A DNA stretch of 11,557 bases from Nanobdellota archaeon (GCA_030691925.1 JAUYDG010000150.1:1-11557), one strand, 5' to 3'. Shown: positions 1-7,130, counted from the stretch's first letter. The notes: generated from the letters alone by a model not told the origin. Program-made: numbers and translations.

Positions 1-39
1 AGACAGAGTCTGGTTTTCCCTTTCATCAATTATCTTCAT
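1..39 (-). CDS. 5' end of a minus-strand gene, possibly ribosomal protein S24e (partial)
   Basis: Thirteen in-frame codons run from an ATG at 39 off the left edge and read MKIIDERENQTLS. A GGTGG purine-rich element at 45-49 sits about 5 bases before the ATG, as a ribosome binding site should. An AT-rich stretch (71-80, TTATAAAATT on the plus strand) could be its promoter, divergent from that of glmS. The start resembles archaeal ribosomal protein S24e, which commonly opens with a short beta strand and an 'EKEN..L' type motif, but 13 residues are too few to prove it. The existence of a gene is moderately supported; the product is a guess. Confidence 0.4.
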   Translation of the reverse strand, partial: MKIIDERENQTLS

Positions 40-70
40 AGTAACCACCCAAAAATATTTTTTAGTAGTA

Positions 71-100
71 TTATAAAATTATTAATAACACTTATATATA
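71..100. promoter_or_regulatory. Divergent promoter region of glmS and the left-edge gene
   Basis: CTTATATATA at 91-100 is a good archaeal TATA box. It predicts transcription start near 120-125 and a short leader before the glmS ATG at 137. TTATAAAATT at 71-80, read on the minus strand, could serve the gene starting at 39. Only a weak purine stretch (AAAAGGG, 124-130) precedes glmS. Confidence 0.5.
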
Positions 101-136
101 AAGGTTCCGTAGAAAGATTAACAAAAAGGGCTGAAC

Positions 137-1891
137 ATGTGCGGAATAATATGCTACAAAGGAAAAAAGAACGCAACAGAGATAGTGACCGATGGGCTAA
201 AAAGGCTGGAATACCGCGGATACGACTCGTGGGGAATCGCTTTCAAGAACGATAAGCTCGATATTATAAAGAAGGTTGGGAAGATAGGAGACTTCTATGG
301 CGCCTCAAAACTAAAAGAAAGCCACGTAGCAATAGGCCACACAAGATGGGCCACGCACGGCGGAGCAACAGAAGCGAATGCTCACCCACACATAAGCTGT
401 GACAAAAAAATAGCAGTAGTGCACAACGGGATAATAGAAAACTTCCAAGAGCTAAGAAAAGAACTGGAAAAAAGACACAAGTTCGTGTCAGAAACAGACA
501 CCGAAGTAATACCTCACCTGATAGAAGAAAACATGCATCTGGGCTTTGAAGAAGCAGTAAAAGCGGCATTAAAAAGATTAGAAGGGAATTATGCCATCGT
601 AGCCGTACACGAAAAAGAAGAAAAAATCATCGCAGCAAAAAAAGGAAGCCCCCTTGTCCTAGGGCTTGGAGATGGAGAATACTTCATAGCATCAGACGTG
701 CCAGCATTCCTAAAACATACCAACAAGGTAATATTCCTCGATGACGAAGAGCTAGTAACCATAAACAAAGAAATAAAAATCTACAGCCTCAAAACCAACA
801 AAGAAATAAAGAAAGAAACAAGCGAAATAAAATGGACACTAGAACAGGCGCAAAAAAACGGCTATCCGCACTACATGCTCAAAGAGATATCCGAACAAAA
901 AGAAACGCTCAAAAGAGCGATAAACCAGGATGAAAAAGAAATAAAAAAGATAGCAGAAGAGATAAACAAGGGATTCGGAACTTTCTTCGTCGCCTGCGGA
1001 ACAGCATACCACGCGGCGCTGACCGCATCCTACATATTCTCAAAAATAACAAAAAAACACATCAACGTAGTCTTAGCCTCAGAATTCCCAAGCTACGAAC
1101 ACTTCCTAACCGAAAAAACCCTAGTCATACCAATATCCCAAAGCGGAGAAACAGCCGATGTACTGGAGGCAGTGAAAGCAGCGAAAGAGAAAAAATCCAA
1201 AATAATATCAATAGTCAACGTAACAGGCTCAACACTAATGAGGCAGTCTGACGTTTTTTTCCAAACCAACGCCGGACCGGAGATAGCAGTAGCCTCAACA
1301 AAAGCGTTCACATCGCAGCTCGCACTGCTGACACTGCTGGCTTACGCCTGCGACGGAAAGTTCGAAGAAGGGAAAAAAGTCCTGGAAAAGACAGCAGGAT
1401 ACACGGGAGAAATGCTAAGCAAAGAGTTTGGAGAACAAATAAGAAAATTAGCCGCAAAAATAAAAGACAAGGAGCATTTATTCATAATCGGGAGATCCGT
1501 CAACTACCCCATAGCATTAGAGACTGCGCTGAAAATCAAAGAAGTAAGCTACATCCACGCGGAGGGATTTGCAGGCGGAGAGCTGAAACACGGGACGCTA
1601 GCGCTGATAGAACAAGGAACACCATGCATAGTCTTCGCATCAGATGACGATAACAAAAAAGAAATACTGAGCAACGCGATGGAGATAAAGGCCAGAGGAG
1701 GGTACATAATAGGGATAAGCCCGGAAAACAACGAGGTGTTTGACTATTTCATAAAAGTCCCGGACAAAGGCGGGCTGTCACCAATAATAAACATAATCCC
1801 TGCGCAGTTATTGGCATACTACCTGTCTGTAGAAAGAGGGCACAATCCGGACACCCCAAAAAACCTCGCCAAGAGCGTTACAGTAAAATGA
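137..1891 (+). CDS. glmS: Glutamine--fructose-6-phosphate aminotransferase (isomerizing)
   Basis: Converts fructose-6-phosphate plus glutamine to glucosamine-6-phosphate and glutamate, the entry step to UDP-GlcNAc; cytosolic. The 584 residues are close to the usual ~600. The N-terminal Ntn glutaminase domain starts MCGI, with Cys2 as nucleophile after Met removal, and shows RLEYRGYDS (23-31), HTRWATHG (68-75) and HNGIIENF (96-103). Two SIS sugar-isomerase domains follow: CGTAYH (287-292), the phosphate-binding SQSGET, and ASTKAFTSQ in the first; EVSYIHAEGFAGGELKHG in the second. The C-terminus NLAKSVTVK matches the family's conserved tail that closes the active site. The start is fixed by Cys2. 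Its stop overlaps the start of the next gene (ATGA, 1888-1891), so the two genes are probably translationally coupled. All expected motifs are intact. Confidence 0.97.
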   Translation: MCGIICYKGKKNATEIVTDGLKRLEYRGYDSWGIAFKNDKLDIIKKVGKIGDFYGASKLKESHVAIGHTRWATHGGATEANAHPHISCDKKIAVVHNGIIENFQELRKELEKRHKFVSETDTEVIPHLIEENMHLGFEEAVKAALKRLEGNYAIVAVHEKEEKIIAAKKGSPLVLGLGDGEYFIASDVPAFLKHTNKVIFLDDEELVTINKEIKIYSLKTNKEIKKETSEIKWTLEQAQKNGYPHYMLKEISEQKETLKRAINQDEKEIKKIAEEINKGFGTFFVACGTAYHAALTASYIFSKITKKHINVVLASEFPSYEHFLTEKTLVIPISQSGETADVLEAVKAAKEKKSKIISIVNVTGSTLMRQSDVFFQTNAGPEIAVASTKAFTSQLALLTLLAYACDGKFEEGKKVLEKTAGYTGEMLSKEFGEQIRKLAAKIKDKEHLFIIGRSVNYPIALETALKIKEVSYIHAEGFAGGELKHGTLALIEQGTPCIVFASDDDNKKEILSNAMEIKARGGYIIGISPENNEVFDYFIKVPDKGGLSPIINIIPAQLLAYYLSVERGHNPDTPKNLAKSVTVK

Positions 1892-3207
1892 GCCTGTTCG
1901 GAACATCAGGAATAAGGGGGGTATACGGAGAAAGCATAACCAAACAGCTGGCAAGAGACATCGGAAAAGCATTAGGAACCTATGCAAAAAGTGAAACAAT
2001 AATCGTGGGGATGGACCCAAGACTTTCTGGACCCCTGCTCAAAAAAGCCTTGATATCATCGATTTTGCGATATAAAAATGTCGTAGACCTGAACATGGCC
2101 CCGACTCCAGTAGTAGCCTTTGGCTGCAAAACATCTTCCAAAGAAGGCGTGATCATAACAGCATCACACAACCCAAAAGAATACAACGGATTCAAAATAC
2201 TGGGGCCAGACGGACTGGCATACTCCAGGAAAAAAGAAATCGACATAGAAACCATAATCACCAACAAAAAATACAACCCCGGCCTAAGCCAAGGGGAGCT
2301 TATAGAAAAGAGCATAGAAAAAGGCTACATGAGCGCGATTCTCGAAAGAATAAAACTCCGAGGAAGAGGGAAAATACTGATCGATCCCGGAAACGGGGCA
2401 GCAAGCCGAATATCACCAACGCTGCTAAAGAGATACGGATACAAGGTAGAAGAAATCAACTGCGACCCTGACGGAAGCTTCCCAAACAGAAACCCTGAGC
2501 CTAACGAAGAAAACCTGAAAGAAACCGCGAAACTGGTAAAGGAAAGAGGATGCGACATAGGCTTCTGCCATGACGGCGATGCAGACAGGATGATGGCAAT
2601 AGACGACGAAGGAAAAGTCGCCGACTTCGACAAGTTCCTCATATTCCTGTGCAAAGGCGCAGCACACCAGAAGACAAACAAAACAGTTGTGACAACAGTC
2701 GACGCATCAATGGCGGTAGAAGACCACCTAAATGAACTTAAGGTTGTAAGGTCAAGAGTAGGGGATGTGTTCGTAGCTAACGATGTAAAATACTACAACG
2801 CATGCTTCGGCGGAGAGCCATCAGGGAGCTACATCTTCCCAGAATTCGGGCTCTGGCCCGACGGGATATACGCTATCTTCAAAACCTTGCAAGCGCTGGA
2901 GGCAGAAGGAAAGAAGCTGTCGCAGATACTTTCAGAAATACCAAAATACCCAATGCGAAGAATAAAGCTAAAATGCCCTAACGAAAAAAAAGAAGTCGTG
3001 ATGAAAAAAATCAAAATACCTGAAGGCTGCGAAGTGATAACCAAAGACGGGATACTGATGAAAACAGAAGACACGCAAATACTGATAAGGCCAAGCGGGA
3101 CAGAGGAATACATAAGAATAAACGTTGAAGCAAAAGAAGAGAGCATTCTAAAAGAAAAACTAAGTTATTGGAAAGAAGAGATAGAAAGACTCATTGCAAG
3201 TTCTTAA
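1888..3207 (+). CDS. glmM: Phosphoglucosamine mutase / phosphomannomutase family enzyme
   Basis: An alpha-D-phosphohexomutase of 439 residues. All four family signatures are visible: substrate-entry LFGTSGIRG at the N-terminus; the phosphoserine loop TASHNP (91-96, Ser93 the phosphorylated residue); metal-binding DGDADR (229-234); sugar-binding GGEPSGS (308-314); and the phosphate-binding loop RPSGTEE (401-407). The family usually reads RPSGTEP; the final Glu is a mild variant. Its place directly after glmS, with a 4-base overlap, argues for glucosamine-6-P to glucosamine-1-P as the main reaction. Archaeal enzymes of this family often also act on mannose or glucose phosphates, so specificity cannot be read from sequence alone. 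No acetyl/uridylyltransferase gene for the next steps lies in the window. No clear terminator follows the stop. Confidence 0.92.
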   Translation: MSLFGTSGIRGVYGESITKQLARDIGKALGTYAKSETIIVGMDPRLSGPLLKKALISSILRYKNVVDLNMAPTPVVAFGCKTSSKEGVIITASHNPKEYNGFKILGPDGLAYSRKKEIDIETIITNKKYNPGLSQGELIEKSIEKGYMSAILERIKLRGRGKILIDPGNGAASRISPTLLKRYGYKVEEINCDPDGSFPNRNPEPNEENLKETAKLVKERGCDIGFCHDGDADRMMAIDDEGKVADFDKFLIFLCKGAAHQKTNKTVVTTVDASMAVEDHLNELKVVRSRVGDVFVANDVKYYNACFGGEPSGSYIFPEFGLWPDGIYAIFKTLQALEAEGKKLSQILSEIPKYPMRRIKLKCPNEKKEVVMKKIKIPEGCEVITKDGILMKTEDTQILIRPSGTEEYIRINVEAKEESILKEKLSYWKEEIERLIASS

Positions 3208-3255
3208 TCGATAGGCTGATAATTATTAACTTTATAGTGGTAACACAACGAAAGA

Positions 3256-3265
3256 TTTATATAAT
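3256..3265 (+). promoter_or_regulatory. TATA box of the secreted-protein gene
   Basis: TTTATATAAT preceded by a purine-rich BRE-like GAAAGA. Predicted start of transcription is near 3284, giving a leader of about 35 bases. A strong Shine-Dalgarno GGAGG (3309-3313) sits 6 bases before the ATG at 3320, so this gene is leadered, unlike several neighbours. Confidence 0.6.
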
Positions 3266-3319
3266 AGCTAGTTCTAGAAGACGCATAGATTATAATAAAA
3301 CTACAGACGGAGGATAAAA

Positions 3320-3778
3320 ATGAACATCAAGAAAACATTAACATATATCCTAGCCACTTCTTTATTGGCATTAACGCCTGTTAAAACAAATGCCCAGAAC
3401 ACCTATAGCATAAAGATAGAGTCCTCAGATGAGCTAAAAAAAGAAATCGCAAACGATATAATCAACCTTGCTACAGACATAGACAATGATGGAAAACCAG
3501 ACAAAGAAGGCTATGAAATTCTCTTCAAAAAACTAGAAAAAGAGTATAACAAGGATCAAAGCACGGAAGAATTTCAAAAACAAATGCAGGATTACGTATC
3601 GGGCATAAAGAATGATAATCAGCTCTCAATATTATATGAGAACGCCTGTTCGATGTTTACAGAAAAAGATATAAGCGTATACTTGGATAAAATGTTTGAA
3701 GTGTACCTTCCGAAAATGTTGGAAGAGGCAGCCCCAAAGATAGAAGAACAACTGGACCAAATCATCAAATCAAAATAA
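3320..3778 (+). CDS. Secreted protein with DxDxDG calcium-binding-like loop, function unknown
   Basis: 152 residues. A signal peptide is clear: positive MNIKK, a hydrophobic core (about 8-20), and a likely cut after NA at 25 (TNA|QN). The mature part is acidic and largely helical. Residues 53-61 read DIDNDGKPD, the DxDxDGxxD pattern of EF-hand, dockerin and thrombospondin type 3 calcium loops, followed by EGYEILFKKL, which would form the helix after the loop. The C-terminus ends in a Glu/Lys-rich helix. There is no Cys-rich region, membrane anchor or catalytic motif. It has its own promoter and a GGAGG ribosome binding site. Its stop (3776-3778) directly abuts the stop of the opposite-strand gene at 3779, leaving no room for a separate terminator. 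I do not recognise the family; calcium binding is inferred from the motif alone. Confidence 0.8.
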   Translation: MNIKKTLTYILATSLLALTPVKTNAQNTYSIKIESSDELKKEIANDIINLATDIDNDGKPDKEGYEILFKKLEKEYNKDQSTEEFQKQMQDYVSGIKNDNQLSILYENACSMFTEKDISVYLDKMFEVYLPKMLEEAAPKIEEQLDQIIKSK

Positions 3779-4117
3779 TCAGATAACACCCTCCTTTTTT
3801 AAATAATGGACTAAACCTTCTATTGGGGTTATCTTAGCATTCTTGAACAAATATTCTCGGAAATAATTATCCACCTTTATCCCTTTAAGCTGCAAGTTAT
3901 GTTTTATAATACTATAAAGTCTTTTTCCCGTCCTGTCAAGATCAGTCAAGATGATAACTTCCTCCGCATCAATACCCTCTATAAACGAGTATAATGGCTT
4001 ACGAGAGATAGGCAATACGTTCTTCACACCAAGCTTCTCTAACGCAGCCTTATCCTTCTTCCCTTCGACTATTATCAGCTTTCTAGAATTCCTCAGTTTT
4101 TCCAACCATTCTTTCAT
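3779..4117 (-). CDS. Small TOPRIM-domain protein (UPF0292-like)
   Basis: 112 residues forming little more than one TOPRIM fold. Motif I is IIVEGKKDKAAL (15-26), with the catalytic-type Glu at 18. Motif II is ILTDLDRTGK (55-64), with the metal-binding DLD (58-60). TOPRIM domains carry out phosphotransfer in DnaG primase, topoisomerases, OLD nucleases and RNase M5. Archaea have stand-alone small TOPRIM proteins (UPF0292) of this size whose role is not settled; RNA or DNA processing is plausible. The start ATG at 4117 overlaps the stop of the upstream lipoprotein gene by 4 bases (ATGA on the minus strand), so it is read from the lipoprotein promoter and probably coupled to it. The key acidic residues are intact, so an active metal-dependent enzyme is likely. 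Confidence 0.85.
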   Translation of the reverse strand: MKEWLEKLRNSRKLIIVEGKKDKAALEKLGVKNVLPISRKPLYSFIEGIDAEEVIILTDLDRTGKRLYSIIKHNLQLKGIKVDNYFREYLFKNAKITPIEGLVHYLKKEGVI

Positions 4118-4848
4118 TGGATACTAGTCATCGAGCCAGGCTGAGAATAACAGTAAAACTTCTCAAAAGCGTCTAACGCTTCCCTGCTATCAAACAGCGA
4201 GGTGAACAGGTGTGAGCCCTCAAACCAGCTGTGATAATCCTTACTGTCCTTCGTACATTTTATAACCTTAATATCCCTGCATATCGTCTGCTGGTAGCAT
4301 GTAAGGTCCTTGTCAAGCTGGGTTTCCTTCAAAACGTTTTGCACATACTTGACATATTCTTCCTGCGCCAAAGTCTGGTTGTAGTCTATAGCAAGGCGCT
4401 CAATCCTGAGATGCGAAACATTCAACTCCTGGTCTTGGTCTTTTCTTCTTAATTCAAAGAAAGGGTCCTGGACGAATTCGCCCCCTAACTGCCAATAGAA
4501 ATCCTTATTGTCCCGCCTATAAACATATATCTTCCAGGAAGCGCCATTGAATTTGTCATTATACTTCCCTAACGCCCTTATCATATCATTGTCGTCCCAG
4601 TGCATCAAATCAACAGTCCCTGTTATCTTAGTAAGGTAAAACTCATCAAGCTCTTTCAAGTACTTGTCCCTTTCCTCTGTAACACTAGTCAACTGGTTTT
4701 TCAAATCAGTAACCTGAGACTCTAATTCTCGGATCTGTTCCTTAAGGTTGGAATTTTCATCAGCAAACTGGTTAACCTCTTCAGGAGCCTTGGCACAACC
4801 GAATAATAAAGCTGTTAAGAATAATATTATCAAACAATTTTTGTTCAT
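4114..4848 (-). CDS. Lipoprotein with N-terminal coiled coil, function unknown
   Basis: 244 residues. Signal sequence MNKNCLIILFLTALLFGC ends in a lipobox LFGC with Cys18, predicting a lipid-anchored extracytoplasmic protein. Residues about 29-70 form a heptad-rich coiled coil (ENSNLKEQIRELESQV...). The C-terminal domain (about 75-244) is mixed alpha/beta, rich in Trp, Tyr and Asp, with four scattered Cys (TCYQQTIC, IKC, FYCYSQ) that could form disulfides. I do not recognise this domain. The predicted TATA box is 27 bases before the ATG, so the mRNA is probably leaderless. The pairing with a cytosolic TOPRIM gene in one overlapping unit is odd and has no obvious functional reason. Confidence 0.82.
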   Translation of the reverse strand: MNKNCLIILFLTALLFGCAKAPEEVNQFADENSNLKEQIRELESQVTDLKNQLTSVTEERDKYLKELDEFYLTKITGTVDLMHWDDNDMIRALGKYNDKFNGASWKIYVYRRDNKDFYWQLGGEFVQDPFFELRRKDQDQELNVSHLRIERLAIDYNQTLAQEEYVKYVQNVLKETQLDKDLTCYQQTICRDIKVIKCTKDSKDYHSWFEGSHLFTSLFDSREALDAFEKFYCYSQPGSMTSIQ

Positions 4849-4870
4849 GCGGTTAAAAGAGGTCTGTTTG

Positions 4871-4918
4871 TTTATATAATTTACTCACTACTCACTAAAG
4901 GATACAAAAATATTTAAA
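4871..4918. promoter_or_regulatory. Divergent promoters with a tandem ACTCACT repeat
   Basis: On the minus strand ATTATATAAA (4880-4871) is a TATA box about 27 bases before the lipoprotein ATG at 4848. On the plus strand TATTTAAA (4911-4918) is about 27 bases before the PAC2 ATG at 4942. Both spacings predict leaderless or nearly leaderless transcripts. Between them is a perfect tandem repeat ACTCACT ACTCACT (4883-4896), which could be an operator shared by both genes. Confidence 0.55.
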
Positions 4919-4941
4919 GGCTGGATTACTAGAAAGGATTT

Positions 4942-5646
4942 ATGCAAATCGAACTAACTGAAAAACCAAAAAACCCAATTATAATCGAAGGATTCCCCGG
5001 ATTCGGACTTGTAGGGACTATAACCACAGAGTTTCTTATAAAACACCTAAACGCGAAGATGATAGGAAAGATATGGTCAGAAGAGCTGCTTCCAATAGCC
5101 GCAGTGCACGAGTCAAAAATAGTAGAACCCCTAGGCATTTTCTACGATAAAAAACACAACATTGTAATCATACACGCCCTTAGCGCAGTAAGAGGGCTGG
5201 AATGGAAAATATCAAACAGCATCATCGAATTATCCGACATGCTAAAGGCAAAGGAGATAATAAGCCTGGAAGCCATAGGCACTGAGGACCAGGACGGGAT
5301 GAAGACATTTTACTTCACAATGCAAGACCCAAAGAAAAAGATGTTTGACAGCTATGGCTTAGCGCCCCTAAAAGAAGGCATGGTCATGGGCGTGACAGGA
5401 GCATTGCTGCTGAAGAAGAAAGAGATGATTTCTGCATTCTTTATCGAAAGCCATATTGGCCTTGGCGACAGCAAAGCAGCCGCAAAGATCATAGAGATAT
5501 TAGACAAATATTTAGGGTTAAAGATAGACTTCCAGCCATTATTGAAGGCTGCGAAGGAATTTGAAGAAACGCTAAAAGGCATATTGGAGAAAGGCCAAAA
5601 AGCGGCTGTACAGAAACAAAGAAGAGAGCTCAGTTATTTAGGCTGA
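4942..5646 (+). CDS. PAC2 family protein, proteasome assembly chaperone homologue
   Basis: 234 residues matching the archaeal PAC2 family (COG2047). The signature EGFPGFGLVG lies at 16-25, followed by the family's alternating hydrophobic strands and helices, including HALSAVRGLEWKIS, a central MVMGVTGALLL segment, and ESHIGLGDSKAAAKIIEILDKYLG. The C-terminal ~30 residues form a charged helix or coiled coil. Eukaryotic PAC2 and archaeal PbaA/PbaB help assemble or bind the 20S proteasome. PbaB-type activity uses a C-terminal hydrophobic-Tyr-any (HbYX) tail; here the end is SYLG, with Tyr third from last, so a canonical HbYX is absent. Other COG2047 members have no proven link to proteasomes. 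Transcribed alone from a promoter that appears leaderless. Family assignment is firm; the exact role is open. Confidence 0.9.
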   Translation: MQIELTEKPKNPIIIEGFPGFGLVGTITTEFLIKHLNAKMIGKIWSEELLPIAAVHESKIVEPLGIFYDKKHNIVIIHALSAVRGLEWKISNSIIELSDMLKAKEIISLEAIGTEDQDGMKTFYFTMQDPKKKMFDSYGLAPLKEGMVMGVTGALLLKKKEMISAFFIESHIGLGDSKAAAKIIEILDKYLGLKIDFQPLLKAAKEFEETLKGILEKGQKAAVQKQRRELSYLG

Positions 5647-5658
5647 TTCTCTCACTTT

Positions 5659-6258
5659 TTATTTAATTTTGATATTTAGAATATTTTTTTGATTTAATAA
5701 TTTAAGATATTCTCCTGCTTCAGTATCATTAAAATTTAAGACTTTCTTTATTTCTTCTGCCATTTTTATAGTTTCTTTGCAACAAAGACTGCAAGGAGCG
5801 TGTAATACATAAAATAGGCTTTCATTAAATTTACCTTCTTGCATTGCCTTTTTAGCATCTTGCCAAAATTTAGCCATAGGTCCAAGTCCTTTTCCCTGTA
5901 GATATGTTTCACAGCTTGCTTCAAAATTATCAATACAACACTGAGGGTATCCTAGAAATTGGCCATGATTTATTTCATGAATCACTTTACCTTCAGGCGT
6001 TACTTTTCCCCATAATTTATCTAACCAAGATTCTTCCCAAGATATGTAATAATCCAATTCATAAGTCCTATAATTTATCCCTATTTTTTTCAAAGAATAT
6101 TCTAAATAATTTATCTGTTCTTCACGATTGTTGTCGAACATACTGCGCCAAAATTCTATTTGAGCTCCATGCCTTACTTCTTCAATTGCGGGCACTAAAT
6201 CTGATCTAACATTTAATTCAAGATTTATCCATTCTTCACTTTTGTAGATGTTTTTCAT
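5659..6258 (-). CDS. DUF483-like Cys-rich protein
   Basis: 199 residues, soluble, no signal peptide. Two short motifs stand out: HEINHGQFLGYPQCCIDNF (94-112), with His94, His98 and the pair Cys107-Cys108, and LHAPCSLCC (152-160), with Cys156, Cys159 and Cys160. The 'GYPxCC' plus 'H.PCS..C' arrangement is that of the mainly archaeal DUF483 family, whose function is unknown; the conserved Cys/His suggest a metal or cluster site. The gene is clearly more AT-rich than the glm or PAC2 genes (about 27-35% GC in the 60-base stretches I counted). Its ATG is 21 bases after the tRNA-Lys 3' end on the same strand with no good TATA box between, so it is probably co-transcribed with the tRNA and freed by tRNA 3' processing. 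Composition and position suggest transfer. Confidence 0.72.
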   Translation of the reverse strand: MKNIYKSEEWINLELNVRSDLVPAIEEVRHGAQIEFWRSMFDNNREEQINYLEYSLKKIGINYRTYELDYYISWEESWLDKLWGKVTPEGKVIHEINHGQFLGYPQCCIDNFEASCETYLQGKGLGPMAKFWQDAKKAMQEGKFNESLFYVLHAPCSLCCKETIKMAEEIKKVLNFNDTEAGEYLKLLNQKNILNIKIK

Positions 6259-6279
6259 TTTATTTATCTAAAGTTTGGA

Positions 6280-6353
6280 CGGGCCCGGAGGGATTTGAAC
6301 CCTCGACCACCTGATTAAGAGTCAGATGCTCTACCAAGCTGAGCTACGGGCCC
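6280..6353 (-). tRNA. tRNA-Lys (anticodon CTT)
   Basis: The minus strand folds as a full cloverleaf of 74 bases. The acceptor stem GGGCCCG/CGGGCCC pairs at all seven positions. The D arm is GCTC/GAGC with loop AGCTTGGTA. The anticodon stem is TCTGA/TCAGG around loop CTCTTAA, giving anticodon CTT (reads AAG, lysine). The T arm is GAGGG/CCCTC with loop TTCAAAT. The discriminator is G and the next bases are TCC, so CCA is not encoded and must be added. The anticodon loop is uninterrupted, so there is no intron there. Confidence 0.96.
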
Positions 6354-6377
6354 AATCTATTCAGCTTTGTTCTAATT

Positions 6378-6530
6378 TTATGTTTTTAAATATCTTTCTA
6401 TACGCCAATTACTGCTTGACTTAATTGTATCCGTAAATTTATGAATTTCTTTCTGATCCGTAATTCTTAAAACAGAACTATTTTGATATTTGCCAATCCA
6501 TGTTTTCCGACATAATTTAGGATAAAAGTT
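6378..6530 (-). pseudogene. Decayed ORF remnant upstream of tRNA-Lys
   Basis: On the minus strand a 50-codon stop-free stretch ends with TAA at 6378-6380. It has no start codon and reads like a real protein fragment: KLCRKTWIGKYQNSSVLRI, then TDQKEIHKFTDTIKSSSNWR. An in-frame TAA (6531-6533) separates it from more protein-like text upstream (YNLGELKLLSKD). The pattern 'V.RI...KEI.KF...I' is reminiscent of the C-terminal part of LAGLIDADG homing endonucleases, but this is recall from short motifs only. Chance coding in AT-rich DNA cannot be excluded. Confidence 0.3.
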
Positions 6531-6584
6531 TTAATCTTTGCTTAAAAGTTTTAGTTCACCCAAATTATATTGCTAATGCTATAT

Positions 6585-6665
6585 ATTGTTTATACAATTT
6601 ATTTTATAACCTATATATATGCTATACAATATATAGATTAGACTATAGAAATATTTATAAATATT
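6585..6665 (+). promoter_or_regulatory. Promoter and palindromic operator candidates of the padR-type gene
   Basis: Three inverted repeats line up before the gene: ATTGT-N4-ACAAT (6585-6598), CTATATAT-N10-ATATATAG (6611-6636), and the perfect 16-base palindrome AATATTTATAAATATT (6650-6665). The last contains the TATA box TTTATAAA (6654-6661), about 27 bases before the ATG at 6684, predicting a leaderless mRNA. A dimeric PadR protein bound here would block TBP, so autorepression is the natural reading. Confidence 0.55.
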
Positions 6666-6683
6666 GTATGCCCTATATAATTA

Positions 6684-6983
6684 ATGACTAGGCGCAAAGT
6701 AATAGATCTTAGAGGCTTTTTATCGTTTCAAATACTTCATGAACTGAAGCGAAAAAGGCTTTGTGGCGATGAACTGGCGGAGATTATAGGGAGGAAAAAG
6801 AGTTCTAAATTAACCCCCGGAACCATCTATCCAGCTTTGAAAAAACTGCGCCATAACAAGCTGGTAGCCTTCAAACAAGAAGGAAGAAAAAAGCTCTATA
6901 CACTCGCCCCTAACGGGGAAAAAGAGTATATCAGGGCGAAGAAACTCTTTAGAAAGGCCTTTACAGATCTACTCAAAAGCTAG
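6684..6983 (+). CDS. PadR-family winged-helix transcriptional regulator
   Basis: 99 residues, essentially one winged-helix DNA-binding domain. The hallmark GTIYPALKKLRHNKLV (46-61) is the recognition helix and turn of PadR proteins, followed by the wing (FKQEGRKKLYTLAPNGEKEY, 63-82). The C-terminal PadR dimerisation helices are short; only about 15 residues follow the wing, so this is a minimal member. PadR regulators usually repress stress or efflux genes and often their own gene. No transporter lies next to it, so the target is not evident apart from its own palindromic promoter. An upstream ATG (6668) is followed by an in-frame stop before 6684, which supports the start used here. Confidence 0.88.
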   Translation: MTRRKVIDLRGFLSFQILHELKRKRLCGDELAEIIGRKKSSKLTPGTIYPALKKLRHNKLVAFKQEGRKKLYTLAPNGEKEYIRAKKLFRKAFTDLLKS

Positions 6984-7080
6984 TCGCTACAAGCCTTCGA
7001 TTTTCAAGTTCCTGAAAACATCAGGGAGGGGTTATAAATGGGATATAACTTCATCCCTTAATTTTTAAAAAAGAAATATT

Positions 7081-7130
7081 CTAAAAAAAAATAAAGAAAA
7101 AAGTTTAAGATTTGCTAAAAAGTTTTTAGC
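7081..7130 (-). terminator. Hairpin plus T-run terminator of the 41-residue gene
   Basis: Directly after the stop codon (7131-7133), on the minus strand, 8-base arms GCTAAAAA and TTTTTAGC (7114-7121 and 7123-7130) form a perfect hairpin with a single-base centre. T-rich sequence follows (TTTTTTCTTTATTTTTTTTT). T-runs are the known archaeal termination signal; the hairpin may add stability. Confidence 0.6.

Larger units (their letters stand above)
6354..6683. other. AT-rich gene-free stretch between tRNA-Lys and padR-type gene
   Basis: The 330 bases hold no intact gene. They contain the tRNA upstream region (a TTTAAAAACATAAAA-like element near 6375-6390 on the minus strand), the decayed ORF at 6378-6530, and, from 6581 on, a run of AT palindromes that make up the promoter and likely operator of the next gene. 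Confidence 0.6.

Noticed and set aside
264..569. Long minus-strand open frame opposite glmS
   Set aside because: Low-complexity Leu/Phe/Ser translation, shadow of the clear glmS coding strand; the same holds for the other antisense frames over glmS, glmM and the PAC2 gene.
6281..6353. GGGCCC palindromes at both ends as short inverted repeats of a mobile element
   Set aside because: They are the two sides of the tRNA-Lys acceptor stem.
7031..7057. Overlapping inverted repeats GTTATA-N7-TATAAC and GGGAT-N8-ATCCC after the padR-type gene
   Set aside because: Short arms in AT-rich DNA and mutually exclusive folds; no T-run directly after and no gene downstream in that direction. Possibly a weak terminator, not enough to annotate.
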